A model generated the notes under the pieces. That model was not told where the DNA came from. It was given only the letters and a program-made list of their open reading frames with translations, and searched no databases. This document shows positions 9,216-19,046 of a stretch of 64,000 nt of DNA, piece after piece. This DNA comes from Gemmatimonadota bacterium (lineage in GTDB: Bacteria; Gemmatimonadota; Gemmatimonadetes; Gemmatimonadales; Gemmatimonadaceae). A program made the position numbers and the translations under genes. The stretch's first letter is position 1; each line of letters begins with the position of its first letter. The stretch lies in assembly GCA_028287235.1 (NCBI GenBank), contig JAQBQB010000002.1, positions 186,001-250,000 of the forward strand. The letters run 5' to 3'.

Positions 9216-10475
9216 ATGAAGCACCACTTCCCTCTTGCGACACGATGGGCCACCGACCTGATCGCGGCGATTCTACCGCCGTCGCGGGTTACGAACCTCG
9301 ACGTCAGGCACCTGCACCCGATCGCCGGTCTTCTCTACCGAGCGCACATGCTCGCCGGCGAGAGCTTGAATGCCATGCACATCCGAGTGCGGGCGACATA
9401 CAAAATCCTCGAGCGCGGATTCGACGCCCACCCCCAAAGTATGTCGGGCATATACGACAAGGCCTTCACGCAGCTGGATGCGCTCCAGCAGCGTGAGAGC
9501 GCGCTCGCCAGGGCGGCGTGGAACGCCAGTACCCAACAGCCGGACGATCGGTTTGGTTCTTTACTATCGTTATATCAATTCACGTATGAGAGTTATTATC
9601 GCACGCTTGCTGCTCCCGTCGTGGCAGCTGACGCTCTGTCGCGGACAAAGCAGCCGCTGACCGACGTCATCGACTCGGACGGACGCGTCAAGGTCCGAGT
9701 GATGGCCGAAATCGAAGCAGGCCAGCGCCTAAAGGCCGGCCTGCTAACCAATGGCCTGGACAACCACCTGCGCAACGCGAGCGCACACCATCACTATCAC
9801 ATTCTCAGCGACACTTCGATCGAACTCTGGGACGCGAATCCTAGGACCGGTGCCTACTCCTGGGGACCAGTCCGACTTTCGCACGCCGAGCTCTCGCGTC
9901 GCGTGTACGCCCTGACAGTCACTTGTTGCGTCCTGTTGCTAGCCCTCGCGCTGTTTGACATCGCGTACGGAAGGACGATGCGGGCACGCGGCTGGTCGAC
10001 GCTGGGCCCCCAGCGGCCGCGGCGCGATATCGCACTGGCCGAGATGGTCGATGCCGGCGCTCTTCACGGATTCGACGTCATCAAGGTGGACTTCGCGGGT
10101 GGTGATGCGATCGAGGTGGTGCTTCGCGTTCTCGATGAAACGGCGATCGATCAGACCTCAGAGATCCGGACGAGCACGGGTGCACGCTACGCGCGTGAAA
10201 TCAGGACGCACCACGCGCCGCTTCGTCAGCAAGCCTATGGGTTCATCCAGATGTCGCACGGAACCCATATCGCGTTCGCGACACTCCGGCTTCGAATCGT
10301 GGGGCGCGACGGCCAGGAGTCGTTCGGCGAGATCGCCGTGGATCGCAAGGCCCGCGAAGCCATTCTCACTGGCGAGACGACCATCGACGAAGTCGGGTCT
10401 CTGGTGGCAGTCGACACTCTGCCTGACCGAATGATCCCCGTGGTCCATACTGGCATCCCGCTTCGGATCAGATAG
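9216..10475 (+). CDS. Hypothetical protein with a HEPN-type R-x4-H motif
   Basis: A 419-residue protein. Residues 186-191 read RNASAH, inside HLRNASAHHHYHILSD. This matches the R-N-x3-H signature of HEPN-superfamily domains, many of which are metal-independent RNases in toxin-antitoxin, CRISPR and abortive-infection systems. The residues before it (ALQQRESALARAAWN, YQFTYESYYRTLAAPVVAAD) are helical, as a HEPN domain requires. A strongly hydrophobic segment follows at about 231-250 (VYALTVTCCVLLLALALFDI), either a membrane helix or a buried helix. The C-terminal third is beta-rich (VDFAGGDAIEVVLRVLDE; THIAFATLRLRIVGRDG). The gene is upstream of the restriction-modification gene in the same direction, about 240 bases away. 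The motif is seen directly; the HEPN fold and RNase role are inferred. Confidence 0.7.
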   Translation: MKHHFPLATRWATDLIAAILPPSRVTNLDVRHLHPIAGLLYRAHMLAGESLNAMHIRVRATYKILERGFDAHPQSMSGIYDKAFTQLDALQQRESALARAAWNASTQQPDDRFGSLLSLYQFTYESYYRTLAAPVVAADALSRTKQPLTDVIDSDGRVKVRVMAEIEAGQRLKAGLLTNGLDNHLRNASAHHHYHILSDTSIELWDANPRTGAYSWGPVRLSHAELSRRVYALTVTCCVLLLALALFDIAYGRTMRARGWSTLGPQRPRRDIALAEMVDAGALHGFDVIKVDFAGGDAIEVVLRVLDETAIDQTSEIRTSTGARYAREIRTHHAPLRQQAYGFIQMSHGTHIAFATLRLRIVGRDGQESFGEIAVDRKAREAILTGETTIDEVGSLVAVDTLPDRMIPVVHTGIPLRIR

Positions 10476-10714
10476 CCGCCTAGAGGCGACGCATCTTGAA
10501 CGGCGACAGCAGGACCAACTTGTCGCGAACGCGAAATTCCTGCCAGCCTCGTCGGCGTTGTCGCCGGCATTCTGATCAGAATGCGGGTGGCTACGCTAGA
10601 GGAACCGTGATACCGTTCGACAAGCCCGAACCTCGGATGGCATTCGTGGCGCCGCTAGACCGGCGCCCCGGAAGCCCACCGCCACCATCCCTTTCTTGCC
10701 CATCCGCCGAACGC

Positions 10715-13618
10715 ATGCCAGCTCCCGCCGCCGTACTCGAACTCGTGGAGCGTTTTCGTCGCAACCGCGAAGCGTATAAGGATCCGACGTACAACGAAAC
10801 GCAGTTACGGCGGGAGTTTGTTGACCCGCTGTTTGAGGCGCTCGGCTGGGATGTCAACAACCGGCGCGGATACGCCGAGGCATACAAAGACGTCGTTCAC
10901 GAAGACTCCATACGCATCGCCGGGCGGCCAAGAAGCCCCGACTACAGTTTTCGCATCGGCGGCGTCCGGAAGTTCTTCGTTGAGACGAAGAAGCCGGCGG
11001 TGAACGTCCGGACCGACGTCCCGTCCGCCTTCCAGCTTCGTCGGTATGCATGGTCCGCGCACCTGCCGGTGAGCATTCTGACCGACTTCGAGGAATTTGC
11101 CGTCTATGACGCGCGAGCGCGCCCGCGCCTAAACGCGAAAGCATCAGAGGCCAGAATATTTTATATCACCCACGAAGAATATGATGCTGAGTGGGATCGG
11201 CTCATCAATATCTTCTCGCCTGAGGCTATCCGTCGTGGCGAACTAGATCGCTTCGTCAAGGAAGCCGGACGTAAGCGCGGGGCCGATCCGGTGGATGACG
11301 TCTTCCTCGAAGAGATCGAGAATTGGCGCGCTCTCCTGGCCAAGAACATCGCGGCCAGAAATGGAGAGCTTTCGGCCGATGAGGTCAACGTTGCCGTCCA
11401 GATGACCGTCGATCGCATCGTTTTTCTGCGTATCGCGGAAGATCGCGGACTTGAGGACTACGGGCACCTCGCAGAGGCGGCCGAGAAGGACGGGGTCTAC
11501 TCCGCGCTCGGCAAACTCTTTCGCCGTGCGGACGATCGATACAACTCAGGTCTCTTCCACTTCGAGCCCGAGCGAGGTCGGCCCAGCGCGGCTGACACCT
11601 TCACCCTTCGACTGGACATTGACGACAAACCGCTCCGGGACATCATCGGCAGCCTGTACTATCCGGAGAGCCCATATGCGTTCTCGGTTCTTCCGGCTGA
11701 CATTCTCGGACAGGTCTACGAGCGCTTCTTGGGCAAGGTTATCCGCCTTACGCCTGGTCACCGCGCAGTCATCGAGGACAAGCCGGAAGTCCGAAAGGCA
11801 GGCGGCGTCTACTACACTCCCACCTACGTTGTTGACGATATCGTGGGAAGGACACTCGGCCCGCTACTCGCGGATCGCAGGCCAGTTCCGGCAACGAGAG
11901 GTAAGGAGACTGGGGCGAACATTCGGATCGTTGACCCAGCGTGCGGCTCGGGATCGTTTCTCCTCGGAGCGTATCAATTCCTACTCGACTGGCACCTTGA
12001 CTGGTACCTGGCGAACGATCCGGGCAAGTGGGCGCGGCAGCGGCAGCCTAGGTTGGTTCAGGTCAGATCCGATGAGTGGCGTCTAACGATCGACGAACGA
12101 AAGCGAATTCTATTGCAGAGCATCTACGGCGTCGACATCGATGCCCAAGCAGTCGAGGTGACGAAGCTCTCGCTGTTACTAAAAGTGCTTGAGGGAGAAA
12201 CACAGCAGACGGTCCAGACAAATCTTGCCCTCTACAATGGCGAGCGCGCCCTTCCCGACCTCGACGCGAACATTCGCCGCGGTAACTCAATCATCGATGC
12301 CGACTTCTTCTCCGGCCGCCTTGCTCTGGGCGGAGAGGACGATCCCTACTCGCGCATCCGGCCGTTTACTTGGGACGAAGAATTTCCGGCGATTTTCCGA
12401 CGCAAGAACGCCGGGTTCGACGCGGTGATAGGCAACCCGCCGTACGTTCTGATGCAGTCACTGGAAGAACCCATGATCGAGACATACTTGGCCCACAAGT
12501 ACCGGGCGGCTCGGTATAAGATCGATACTTATCATGTCTTTATGGAGCGTGGCATCGATCTACTGAGGGATGGCGGTCGGCTGGGGTACATAACCCCAAG
12601 TTCGTTTCTTCGGAACAAGTTCGCGCGGAACCTCCGCGAAGTAATTCTCGAGAAAACTGAAGTTGACACTCTTCGAGTGTTCAAGTATCCGGTCTTCAGA
12701 GACGCTAGCGTCGACACGTGCGAAACGATCTTAGTGCGACGCATGGCGCCCGCCAGGGATCACCAAGTATCTGTCATCAGCTCACAACTTCCGGAAGACG
12801 TTACTGAAGAGGAAAGCGTACCCCAGAGCGGTTGGGCATCGCATCCTGATAAGCAGTTCGGGCTCGTGGGGGGAGCGATGGCGGATTCACTCGCGGCGGC
12901 GCTGGACCAGAGGTCCATACCGCTTGGCGACTTCGCGACAGCTTACTTCGGGATTCAAACGTTCGCCAGAGAAGCATACGTCACCGACTGGCCGGCCACG
13001 AAGAATCATCGCCCGGTGATCGACGGCGTGAACATCGGACGCTACCGGCTTGCCCCTCCGAAGGAGTTTGTTGACTTTCAGCCGCGTTCGATAAAAAGCG
13101 GTGGCAACGCAGACGTTTATGCTCAAGCGCGAATCGGCGTGCGGCAAATCGGAGAGGTACCAATCGCGACCTTGGTGCCGCCAGGGCTTCTCACACTGAA
13201 CACGATCTACAACGTCTACCTCACCCGAGACGCCGGGTATGACCTGAGATTCGTGCTCGGGGTGATGTCATCGCAGCCAATTCGCTGGTATTGGCGTCAG
13301 GCGAACTTCGATCAAAAGCGCACGTTTCCAAAAATCAAGAAGGACGCCCTACTGGGGATTCCCATACCGCAGTTGGATTTTACCAAGTCTGCTGATCGCG
13401 CGTCTCAGCAAGCGGTCGTCGCCATGGTCGACGAGCTGATAGGCCTGGGCGAGCGGCTCGCGAAGGCAAAGACACCAGATGCAATCGAACTGGTCGAGCG
13501 TCGCGCCAGGCTCGTCGACCGCGAACTCGATGCAGCAGTCGCCAAGCTGTTCGGCTTGTCGAAGACCCAGGTTGAGTTCATGGCGGCAGCGGAACGCCGC
13601 GATGATGTCGCAGCTTAA
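10715..13618 (+). CDS. Type IIG-like restriction endonuclease/DNA methyltransferase fusion
   Basis: A 967-residue single-chain restriction-modification enzyme. The N-terminus holds a type I-R-like nuclease domain: PDYSF (D76) then FFVETKKP (E90, K92), a PD...ExK site. The middle is an N6-adenine methyltransferase with motif I DPACGSGSFLLG (about residue 408) and motif IV GNPPYVLMQ (about residue 574). The C-terminal third (TAYFGIQTFAREAYV, RTFPKIKKDALLGIPIPQ) is the TaqI/Eco57I-type target-recognition region. Such enzymes cut and methylate with one specificity domain and need no separate methylase. The start ATG at 10715 begins the conserved sequence. The open frame extends upstream to 10496, but that stretch is Arg/Pro-rich and unlikely to be translated. 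There is no helicase, so it is not a type I subunit. It is a core defence gene of this island. Confidence 0.88.
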   Translation: MPAPAAVLELVERFRRNREAYKDPTYNETQLRREFVDPLFEALGWDVNNRRGYAEAYKDVVHEDSIRIAGRPRSPDYSFRIGGVRKFFVETKKPAVNVRTDVPSAFQLRRYAWSAHLPVSILTDFEEFAVYDARARPRLNAKASEARIFYITHEEYDAEWDRLINIFSPEAIRRGELDRFVKEAGRKRGADPVDDVFLEEIENWRALLAKNIAARNGELSADEVNVAVQMTVDRIVFLRIAEDRGLEDYGHLAEAAEKDGVYSALGKLFRRADDRYNSGLFHFEPERGRPSAADTFTLRLDIDDKPLRDIIGSLYYPESPYAFSVLPADILGQVYERFLGKVIRLTPGHRAVIEDKPEVRKAGGVYYTPTYVVDDIVGRTLGPLLADRRPVPATRGKETGANIRIVDPACGSGSFLLGAYQFLLDWHLDWYLANDPGKWARQRQPRLVQVRSDEWRLTIDERKRILLQSIYGVDIDAQAVEVTKLSLLLKVLEGETQQTVQTNLALYNGERALPDLDANIRRGNSIIDADFFSGRLALGGEDDPYSRIRPFTWDEEFPAIFRRKNAGFDAVIGNPPYVLMQSLEEPMIETYLAHKYRAARYKIDTYHVFMERGIDLLRDGGRLGYITPSSFLRNKFARNLREVILEKTEVDTLRVFKYPVFRDASVDTCETILVRRMAPARDHQVSVISSQLPEDVTEEESVPQSGWASHPDKQFGLVGGAMADSLAAALDQRSIPLGDFATAYFGIQTFAREAYVTDWPATKNHRPVIDGVNIGRYRLAPPKEFVDFQPRSIKSGGNADVYAQARIGVRQIGEVPIATLVPPGLLTLNTIYNVYLTRDAGYDLRFVLGVMSSQPIRWYWRQANFDQKRTFPKIKKDALLGIPIPQLDFTKSADRASQQAVVAMVDELIGLGERLAKAKTPDAIELVERRARLVDRELDAAVAKLFGLSKTQVEFMAAAERRDDVAA

Positions 13619-13683
13619 CGACCAGGAATGAACGTGTCCCGTTCGATAGTGAAGCACAGTGTCTCTGGGACTCTCGTCGTGAG

Positions 13684-14466
13684 TCATGCCCCCGCGTCGA
13701 CAGCGACAAGACCTAGGTCTTCCCAGCTCTCAGCTCTGCTAACCCGACACACCCGGCAAAGCGCGTAGTTCTCCGGCAACCGGGCGACGGCCCATGCGTG
13801 GGCTATCTCAGTCGGAAACTGAGGCGGAACGTCCGGAAGCATCATGCGGAACATCGCCCCCCAGGCGTCGCTACTTGATTCAATAACGACGAATAGGTGT
13901 GCTTCAGCCGACTGCCGTGCGGCGAGCTTACGACGATTGTCGACCTTCTGGAGCTCTCGCTCGACAGCATCGTTGATGAGCGAACCGTGTACCCAGCCGC
14001 CTGCACCAGGCGGTGCAATACATATCTGACCAGGAGTTTTCCAGCGGATTCGTTGACCAGCCTCGATTCGCAACTCCTTCCAGATTCTGGCCACGCTGGG
14101 GTGGCACGCATCACGCTCGACGAAAAAATCTCCGATTCCCGCAGCTTCGATCTCCGCCAGATACTCATCCACTCTTTCACGTATGCGGCGGATGTTCGCA
14201 TCCTTCGTTGGATCAACCAGCCAGTCGCCCGTGCTCCGACGGGCGTTGATCACCTGGCCGCCACGTCGCTCGTCCATCAACGCGGCCCGCGTTCTGAGCG
14301 CTACCGGGTCAGTTGCACGGGTTACCTCGACTGCAATTTCTGAATTGTCCTCTCGGAAGAGGCGGAAATCGCACTCGCCGTTCGATTGGGTCGCCGCGAA
14401 CTCGATCCTGACATCCGTGAAGAACGCTTCAAGGACACGTTGCGCTAATTCTTCCGCTTCGTTCAT
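13684..14466 (-). CDS. Hypothetical protein with a degenerate nuclease-like D...E-V-T motif
   Basis: A 260-residue protein starting MNEAEELAQRVLEAFF. Near the N-terminus CDFRLFRE (D33) is followed by IAVEVTRATD (E47-V-T49). The spacing resembles PD-(D/E)xK nucleases, but Thr replaces the catalytic Lys, so it could be a nuclease variant or an inactive fold. The remainder is mixed alpha/beta with a Pro/Gly loop (PGQICIAPPGAGGW). It is convergent with the restriction-modification gene (66-base gap) and divergent from the ubiquitin-like operon, so its module membership is unclear. The open frame continues upstream of the ATG at 14466, but that sequence is Arg/Ser/Cys-rich and unlike a protein N-terminus. 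No family recognised. Confidence 0.65.
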   Translation of the reverse strand: MNEAEELAQRVLEAFFTDVRIEFAATQSNGECDFRLFREDNSEIAVEVTRATDPVALRTRAALMDERRGGQVINARRSTGDWLVDPTKDANIRRIRERVDEYLAEIEAAGIGDFFVERDACHPSVARIWKELRIEAGQRIRWKTPGQICIAPPGAGGWVHGSLINDAVERELQKVDNRRKLAARQSAEAHLFVVIESSSDAWGAMFRMMLPDVPPQFPTEIAHAWAVARLPENYALCRVCRVSRAESWEDLGLVAVDAGA

Positions 14467-14869
14467 GGCGCCCGGCCTATTCGGTGTTGCTGCGGAACGG
14501 TGTTGCTGAAGTTCAGTAACGCTCGACGAGACCAGGCGCAGGGTGGTGGGTGAGCCTTTCCCAATCAAGGCGTCACCATCTCGCCCTCGAGACTCGGGCA
14601 TGACGCAGCGCCTGCGTAGTAAGCATCGTTTGGGGCACACCGACGCAGACAGGCGGCTTGCCCGAGTACACCACCGCCCCATCTTAGAGCTAACCGTTTG
14701 CAGCCGTTGTACTTAGGAAAACTTGCTTCCTAACACATGACGATGTAAATTGCGAACCCCAGGTTCCACGAAGCCATCATCGAAGCCCAGGCGTCCGCCC
14801 GGTCCCAGAGATCGCTGACGGGACAGAACGACGGCGCCGCAGCTGACGACGCCGCCGAAAGGCGGTGCG
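14467..14869. other. Divergent intergenic region
   Basis: About 400 bases between two divergent gene starts. It should hold the promoters of the operon to the right and the gene to the left. I see no confident -10/-35 pair, repeat or small gene. Confidence 0.35.
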
Positions 14870-15943
14870 ATGGACGGACTCAAAGGCTTCGCCGAGGTGG
14901 CGAAGCACATTTTATACGAGACGTTCGGGCTTCTCATTCCGGGCGGACTAGGCGCACTTACAGTCGTCGCCGCTGTAGCCCCGTCGTGGCTGGCACTGCT
15001 CCTCGCATTCGCTCGCGCGAATCCATGGCTGGCGCTCGGCGGAGCGTACGTACTCGGCTATCTTGTCCAGGCGCTTTCTCGTCCCGCGAACGCGATCGGC
15101 GAGTGGATTCTTCAGTCGCCCAGCCGCCTGATCGTTCTTGCTGGTCGGCTTGTTCCGGAGCTCGCCCGTCGCGCAGCATCAGCCGTGGCGAGTGTCGATC
15201 ACGCGTTGACCGGACGTCACAAGCACTCACGTGACGACCATCGACCGCGCGCCGACTTCGACGCGATCATCGAGGCCTACTGGAAGCGTCGGCTCGGACT
15301 CGCCGCCGATGCAACGATCTCGGATACGCAGACGAGAAACCTCAGCTTCTCTCAACTCATCGGAGAGCGAGACGGGTTAGATCGGTTTCGCGCAGCGACA
15401 TCGTTGACCCGAGCCGCGAGCGCGCTCGCGGCAATTGTTATGGCAATCCTGCTCGCGCAGGTGCTGCGCGCTGAGCGCGAGCTCACGTGGCAACTCACCG
15501 GTGTTGTCGAGCTGTTGGTGATAGTCTTTTACGGGGCGCTCGAGCGCGCCGACATGTATGACGATCTGTGGCGCTCGTCGCTCAAGTCGCAGTTCCTCTG
15601 CGCCGTTTCAAGAGCCCAACCTCTAGATCCGTACATTGCTCTCGAGGCGCGGGTTGAGCCCGACGCCATAGCAGCTTGCTCTGCGCTGGCACGCACGGAT
15701 GCGGCAACGAGTTCGGTACAACGAACACGTAGCGGTAGTCAGGAGGAGACTTCCCCCAACACGCGGGAAGCGGAGCGAGAGGGGCGCGGTGGAGAGCCGC
15801 CGCCAGATGGTGTCAGCACGCCTTTCGCGAAGTCGCCGACTCCTATTCCCCTCATTCCTACCACTACCCCGGCGCCGCTGGCGCCGCAGGAGAATTCCCG
15901 TGTCTCAGCTCGTCATCAAGTTCCTCAACGTGGGCCAGGGTGA
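14870..15943 (+). CDS. Membrane protein, first gene of the E2-E1/JAMM operon
   Basis: A 357-residue protein of unknown family. It has two hydrophobic hairpins: about residues 20-45 and 50-70 (IPGGLGALTVVAAVAPSWLA; LALGGAYVLGYLVQAL), and about 182-198 and 208-222 (ALAAIVMAILLAQVL; TGVVELLVIVFYGAL). A charged cytosolic loop of roughly 110 residues lies between. The C-terminal ~80 residues are disordered and Ser/Thr/Pro-rich, ending RGPG. It overlaps the start of the metallo-beta-lactamase gene by 44 bases, so the two are co-expressed. In an antiviral system it would be the natural membrane effector or the conjugation target; both are inference. Confidence 0.75.
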   Translation: MDGLKGFAEVAKHILYETFGLLIPGGLGALTVVAAVAPSWLALLLAFARANPWLALGGAYVLGYLVQALSRPANAIGEWILQSPSRLIVLAGRLVPELARRAASAVASVDHALTGRHKHSRDDHRPRADFDAIIEAYWKRRLGLAADATISDTQTRNLSFSQLIGERDGLDRFRAATSLTRAASALAAIVMAILLAQVLRAERELTWQLTGVVELLVIVFYGALERADMYDDLWRSSLKSQFLCAVSRAQPLDPYIALEARVEPDAIAACSALARTDAATSSVQRTRSGSQEETSPNTREAEREGRGGEPPPDGVSTPFAKSPTPIPLIPTTTPAPLAPQENSRVSARHQVPQRGPG

Positions 15944-16940
15944 TTCGACCCACATCGTGTTACCCAACGGCGATCATATGCTCGTCGATATCAACCTCGA
16001 TCCCAAGAGCCGCGGGATCGATGTCATCCAGTATCTCGCCGATCAACTTCCCGATGGTGAGGATTCCCAGCGCCTTGCCTACTTCGTGAACACCCATCCG
16101 CACGACGACCACATTCGTGGATGCGGCCAGCTTGGCAACCAGTTCGAAATCGGCGAGATGTGGGAGTCGGGACACCGACTCGACTGCGACGAGGGCGAGA
16201 ACGAGCAGTATGACAAGTTCATCGCCCTCACCGAAGATATGGAGGAAGACGATGCGCTCTATCAGCCCTGCTCTTCGTCGGAGACGTATGCGGAGATCGA
16301 CGGAGTAACCTTTCACGTCTTTCGCCCGAGCCGTCACGTCCGCCTCGACAAGAACATGACCGCTGAGGAGAAAAAGAATCGCATCCACGACGAGTGCATG
16401 GTGCTGAAGATGAGCTACGCGGGACGCTCCGTCATGATCACCGGTGACAGTCACCTGGATGCGTGGAAGAGTATCATCAAGCATTACGACGACGACCTGC
16501 TCAAGTGCAACGTGCTCCGGTCGAGTCACCACTGTTCTCGTACGTTCTTCAAACAGCGATGTGAAGACGACGAGGCTTGGACCGAGCATCTGGACGTGCT
16601 GGACCCCGACGTCATCGTCGTCTCCGTGGGCTCCGAGAATACTCACGATCACCCCCACGACGACATGCTGGACGAATACGAATCTCGCGTGGGTGTGGAT
16701 AACGTCCTGCGGACAGATGAACGGTTCACCGTCGTCCTCACGATCGACGACGACGGGACGATGACGTGGGAAATGGATGATGAGGATTTCCAGGCCGAGT
16801 ACGAGCTTCCTGAACCGGAAGACGACGGTAACGACGATGGCGGCTCCGGCGCACGGCGCCGTGGCACTGAGGGCGCGCTCGCGACCGCCGCTCGCATCGT
16901 CTCGAAGACTCGGCTTGGCGACAAGAGTCCGACCGCCTAG
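15900..16940 (+). CDS. ComEC/Rec2-like metallo-beta-lactamase-fold hydrolase
   Basis: A 346-residue protein. It starts SQLVIKFLNVGQGDSTHIVL, the entry strand of the ComEC/Rec2-type MBL fold. The metal motif is THPHDDH (H66, H68, D70, H71). Further ligand candidates are in MITGDSHLD and LRSSHHCSRTFF. The C-terminal tail is very acidic (EYELPEPEDDGNDDGG). The GTG at 15900 is preceded by AGGAG at 15888-15892, 7 bases away, which fixes the start. MBL enzymes of this type hydrolyse phosphodiesters or similar bonds in nucleic acids or nucleotides; the substrate here is unknown. It lies between a membrane protein and an E2-E1 fusion, all in one direction with tiny gaps, so it belongs to that module. 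Confidence 0.85.
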   Translation: MSQLVIKFLNVGQGDSTHIVLPNGDHMLVDINLDPKSRGIDVIQYLADQLPDGEDSQRLAYFVNTHPHDDHIRGCGQLGNQFEIGEMWESGHRLDCDEGENEQYDKFIALTEDMEEDDALYQPCSSSETYAEIDGVTFHVFRPSRHVRLDKNMTAEEKKNRIHDECMVLKMSYAGRSVMITGDSHLDAWKSIIKHYDDDLLKCNVLRSSHHCSRTFFKQRCEDDEAWTEHLDVLDPDVIVVSVGSENTHDHPHDDMLDEYESRVGVDNVLRTDERFTVVLTIDDDGTMTWEMDDEDFQAEYELPEPEDDGNDDGGSGARRRGTEGALATAARIVSKTRLGDKSPTA

Positions 16941-16958
16941 TCGGCGAGAGGCGCGCCG

Positions 16959-19046
16959 ATGTCCAGCCGTTTTGGGATGCGCCCGCGAAAGCGGCCGGCC
17001 GCCGCACGGCCGGCCGGCCAAGCCTCGGAGCAAGTTGACACGGCACCAGCACCGGAAGGCGACCCGATCAACGCCCCGGCTGTTCCGTCGCGTGCCTCGT
17101 GGTGGGACCGATTCCGACCGCTATTTCTGCGGGAGATCGCCTCGGCGCGCGAGCTAGGGCTCGTTCCTCGGATCGCTGCGTGGCCTCTCGACGTCGCTGG
17201 AACTCGGACGGTGGAGCGCCTCATCGTGTCGGGCCGGGTGCGCGTGAAGGCTGCACGCCCAGGTGAAGGCGAGAAGTGGTATGGTCTCGATTTCGACTTT
17301 AGCTACCCCACGAACTACCCGTTCGACAAATTGGACGTCCGTCCGTGTGACACACGCATTCGCCGGCGCCGCCATCAAACCGCGAATGGCGATCTCTGCT
17401 TCATGCAGGAGGAGCTTGAACCATGGGCTGTTGGCTATGGAATCGCGCGAGGTGTTGACGGTGCCCGAGCCTTCGTAGCGGCCGAGGTGACGGGAAAGTT
17501 CGCCCATGAGGTACCGGCCGCAGAACTCATCGCCTATCTCCCTCGCGAAACGGCGTACGTCCGCGGCGTTCTCCTTCCACCGCACGCCGTTTGGACGAAA
17601 CCGCCGGCAACGACCGGCACGATGAAGCTCGAGTGGGACAAATGGGGGGAGCAGCCAGCGCTCGCACTGCTTGGCCCGTTTGCCCCCGCAGCCGCCGACC
17701 TTAACGATCGGCCGATGCGGGACACGAACGATCGCCTCTGGGAAGCTCTCCGACTCCGCCAGAATCCCGTACGTCCGAACAAGTACAACGTGGTCGACGG
17801 CCTTTGGTTCGCGCTCGATTCCGAACCCTCCCCGTTCACCGATTTCACGGGGTTCGAGGTGATGCTTTGCCATCACTTGAATTTCACGGCGGACGCTATC
17901 GACAAGCTTCTCGAAGCGGCACTCACGAAGGGAGTTCGCGAGCGCGGCTGGTTCCCGATTGCCCTTAGCTACCCGCGACGCACGACGGGGGCTGGCGCAA
18001 CGGTGGACAGAATTCAGCGCGAGTGGCTCTTCATCAACCTCGAATGGCCCAAGCTCATCGAAGACCGCGTGCGAAAGAATCACCTCCGCGCCACGCTCTT
18101 CCGCCCGCGGCTTGAGGTCCGCGGCGTTCCTTCGTACAGCGTGAGTGCGCAGGACCTAGCACGCCGAGTAGGCCCGATCTACGAACACGATTCTGTCGCG
18201 CGGGCTCGGGTAGTGATTGTCGGACTTGGTGCGCTTGGTTCGACAGTAGCGCGCAGCCTCGCGGCCGCTGGAGTCCGTGATTTTGTGCTCGTTGATCCCG
18301 ATGTCGTCAAGCCAGGCAACGTCGTTCGCCACGAAGGACGCCTACCCGATGTGGGACGGATGAAGGTGCGGGCGATGCATCAAATCCTGCGTGAAACAAA
18401 CCCGCACGTGAGCGTGCAAACGCTGTTGGGAACCCGTGCTGAGTCCGGCGCGTTCGAGACAGTCTTGCTGGATCGCAAGAATCGGCCGGCGCTTGTAGTC
18501 GCGACTGTTGCCCTCAAGGCCGTTGATGGCCAGATCGATGACGTGGCGAGACAAGCTGAGCCGCCGCTACCCGTTCTTCACGCATGGGTTACTGCGCAAG
18601 CCCAGGTAGCGCGCGCCTTCCTGACGATCCCGGGCCGGACAGCTTGTCTATACTGCAACGGTCTCTACGAGAAGGCAGCCGATGGGACGTATATCATCGC
18701 TCCGGATGTCGAGGCCGAACCATTCTTCGAGGCGAGTTGCGTCGATCCGACCTTCCCGGGCGCCGGGAATGCGAATGCGCTAGCTGCCCATGTCATCACT
18801 GAAATGGCCCTCGACATCCTCCACGATCGTCTCGTAGACGAGGAGTCCCACTGGGTGTTCGCGGGCAATCGAGTGGGGACGGTTGCGCCGGGCTACGCTG
18901 TCCCGCCACTCACCGTGGTACGAAGTGGATTCCGCCCGCATCCGGAATGCCCGGTGTGCAGCACACGTGAGCTACTGGGCTCACTCGATGAGACTCTGGA
19001 CGCCCTGTTTCACAAAGAACTGGACCGTCTTCGTGAAACGCCGTAA
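16959..19046 (+). CDS. E2-E1 fusion: ubiquitin-activating-like adenylyltransferase with N-terminal E2-like domain
   Basis: A 695-residue protein. Residues ~50-190 look E2-like. HQTANGDLCF places a Cys (C147) after a His and Gly in the pattern of bacterial E2 domains. Residues ~410-640 are a ThiF/E1 adenylation domain with nucleotide loop VIVGLGALGS (G422-G427). LVDPDVVKPGNVVRHEG and GRMKV supply the Asp, Asn, Arg and Lys of the ATP site. The predicted catalytic E1 cysteine is C594 in EASCVDPTFPGAG. Two CxxC pairs (CLYC 563-566, CPVC 674-677) form a structural zinc site. This layout matches Cap2 of type II CBASS, but there is no CD-NTase gene here. GAGAGG at 16946-16951 precedes the ATG by 7 bases. 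It presumably activates a C-terminus and attaches it to a target. Catalytic cysteines are assigned by pattern only. Confidence 0.88.
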   Translation: MSSRFGMRPRKRPAAARPAGQASEQVDTAPAPEGDPINAPAVPSRASWWDRFRPLFLREIASARELGLVPRIAAWPLDVAGTRTVERLIVSGRVRVKAARPGEGEKWYGLDFDFSYPTNYPFDKLDVRPCDTRIRRRRHQTANGDLCFMQEELEPWAVGYGIARGVDGARAFVAAEVTGKFAHEVPAAELIAYLPRETAYVRGVLLPPHAVWTKPPATTGTMKLEWDKWGEQPALALLGPFAPAAADLNDRPMRDTNDRLWEALRLRQNPVRPNKYNVVDGLWFALDSEPSPFTDFTGFEVMLCHHLNFTADAIDKLLEAALTKGVRERGWFPIALSYPRRTTGAGATVDRIQREWLFINLEWPKLIEDRVRKNHLRATLFRPRLEVRGVPSYSVSAQDLARRVGPIYEHDSVARARVVIVGLGALGSTVARSLAAAGVRDFVLVDPDVVKPGNVVRHEGRLPDVGRMKVRAMHQILRETNPHVSVQTLLGTRAESGAFETVLLDRKNRPALVVATVALKAVDGQIDDVARQAEPPLPVLHAWVTAQAQVARAFLTIPGRTACLYCNGLYEKAADGTYIIAPDVEAEPFFEASCVDPTFPGAGNANALAAHVITEMALDILHDRLVDEESHWVFAGNRVGTVAPGYAVPPLTVVRSGFRPHPECPVCSTRELLGSLDETLDALFHKELDRLRETP

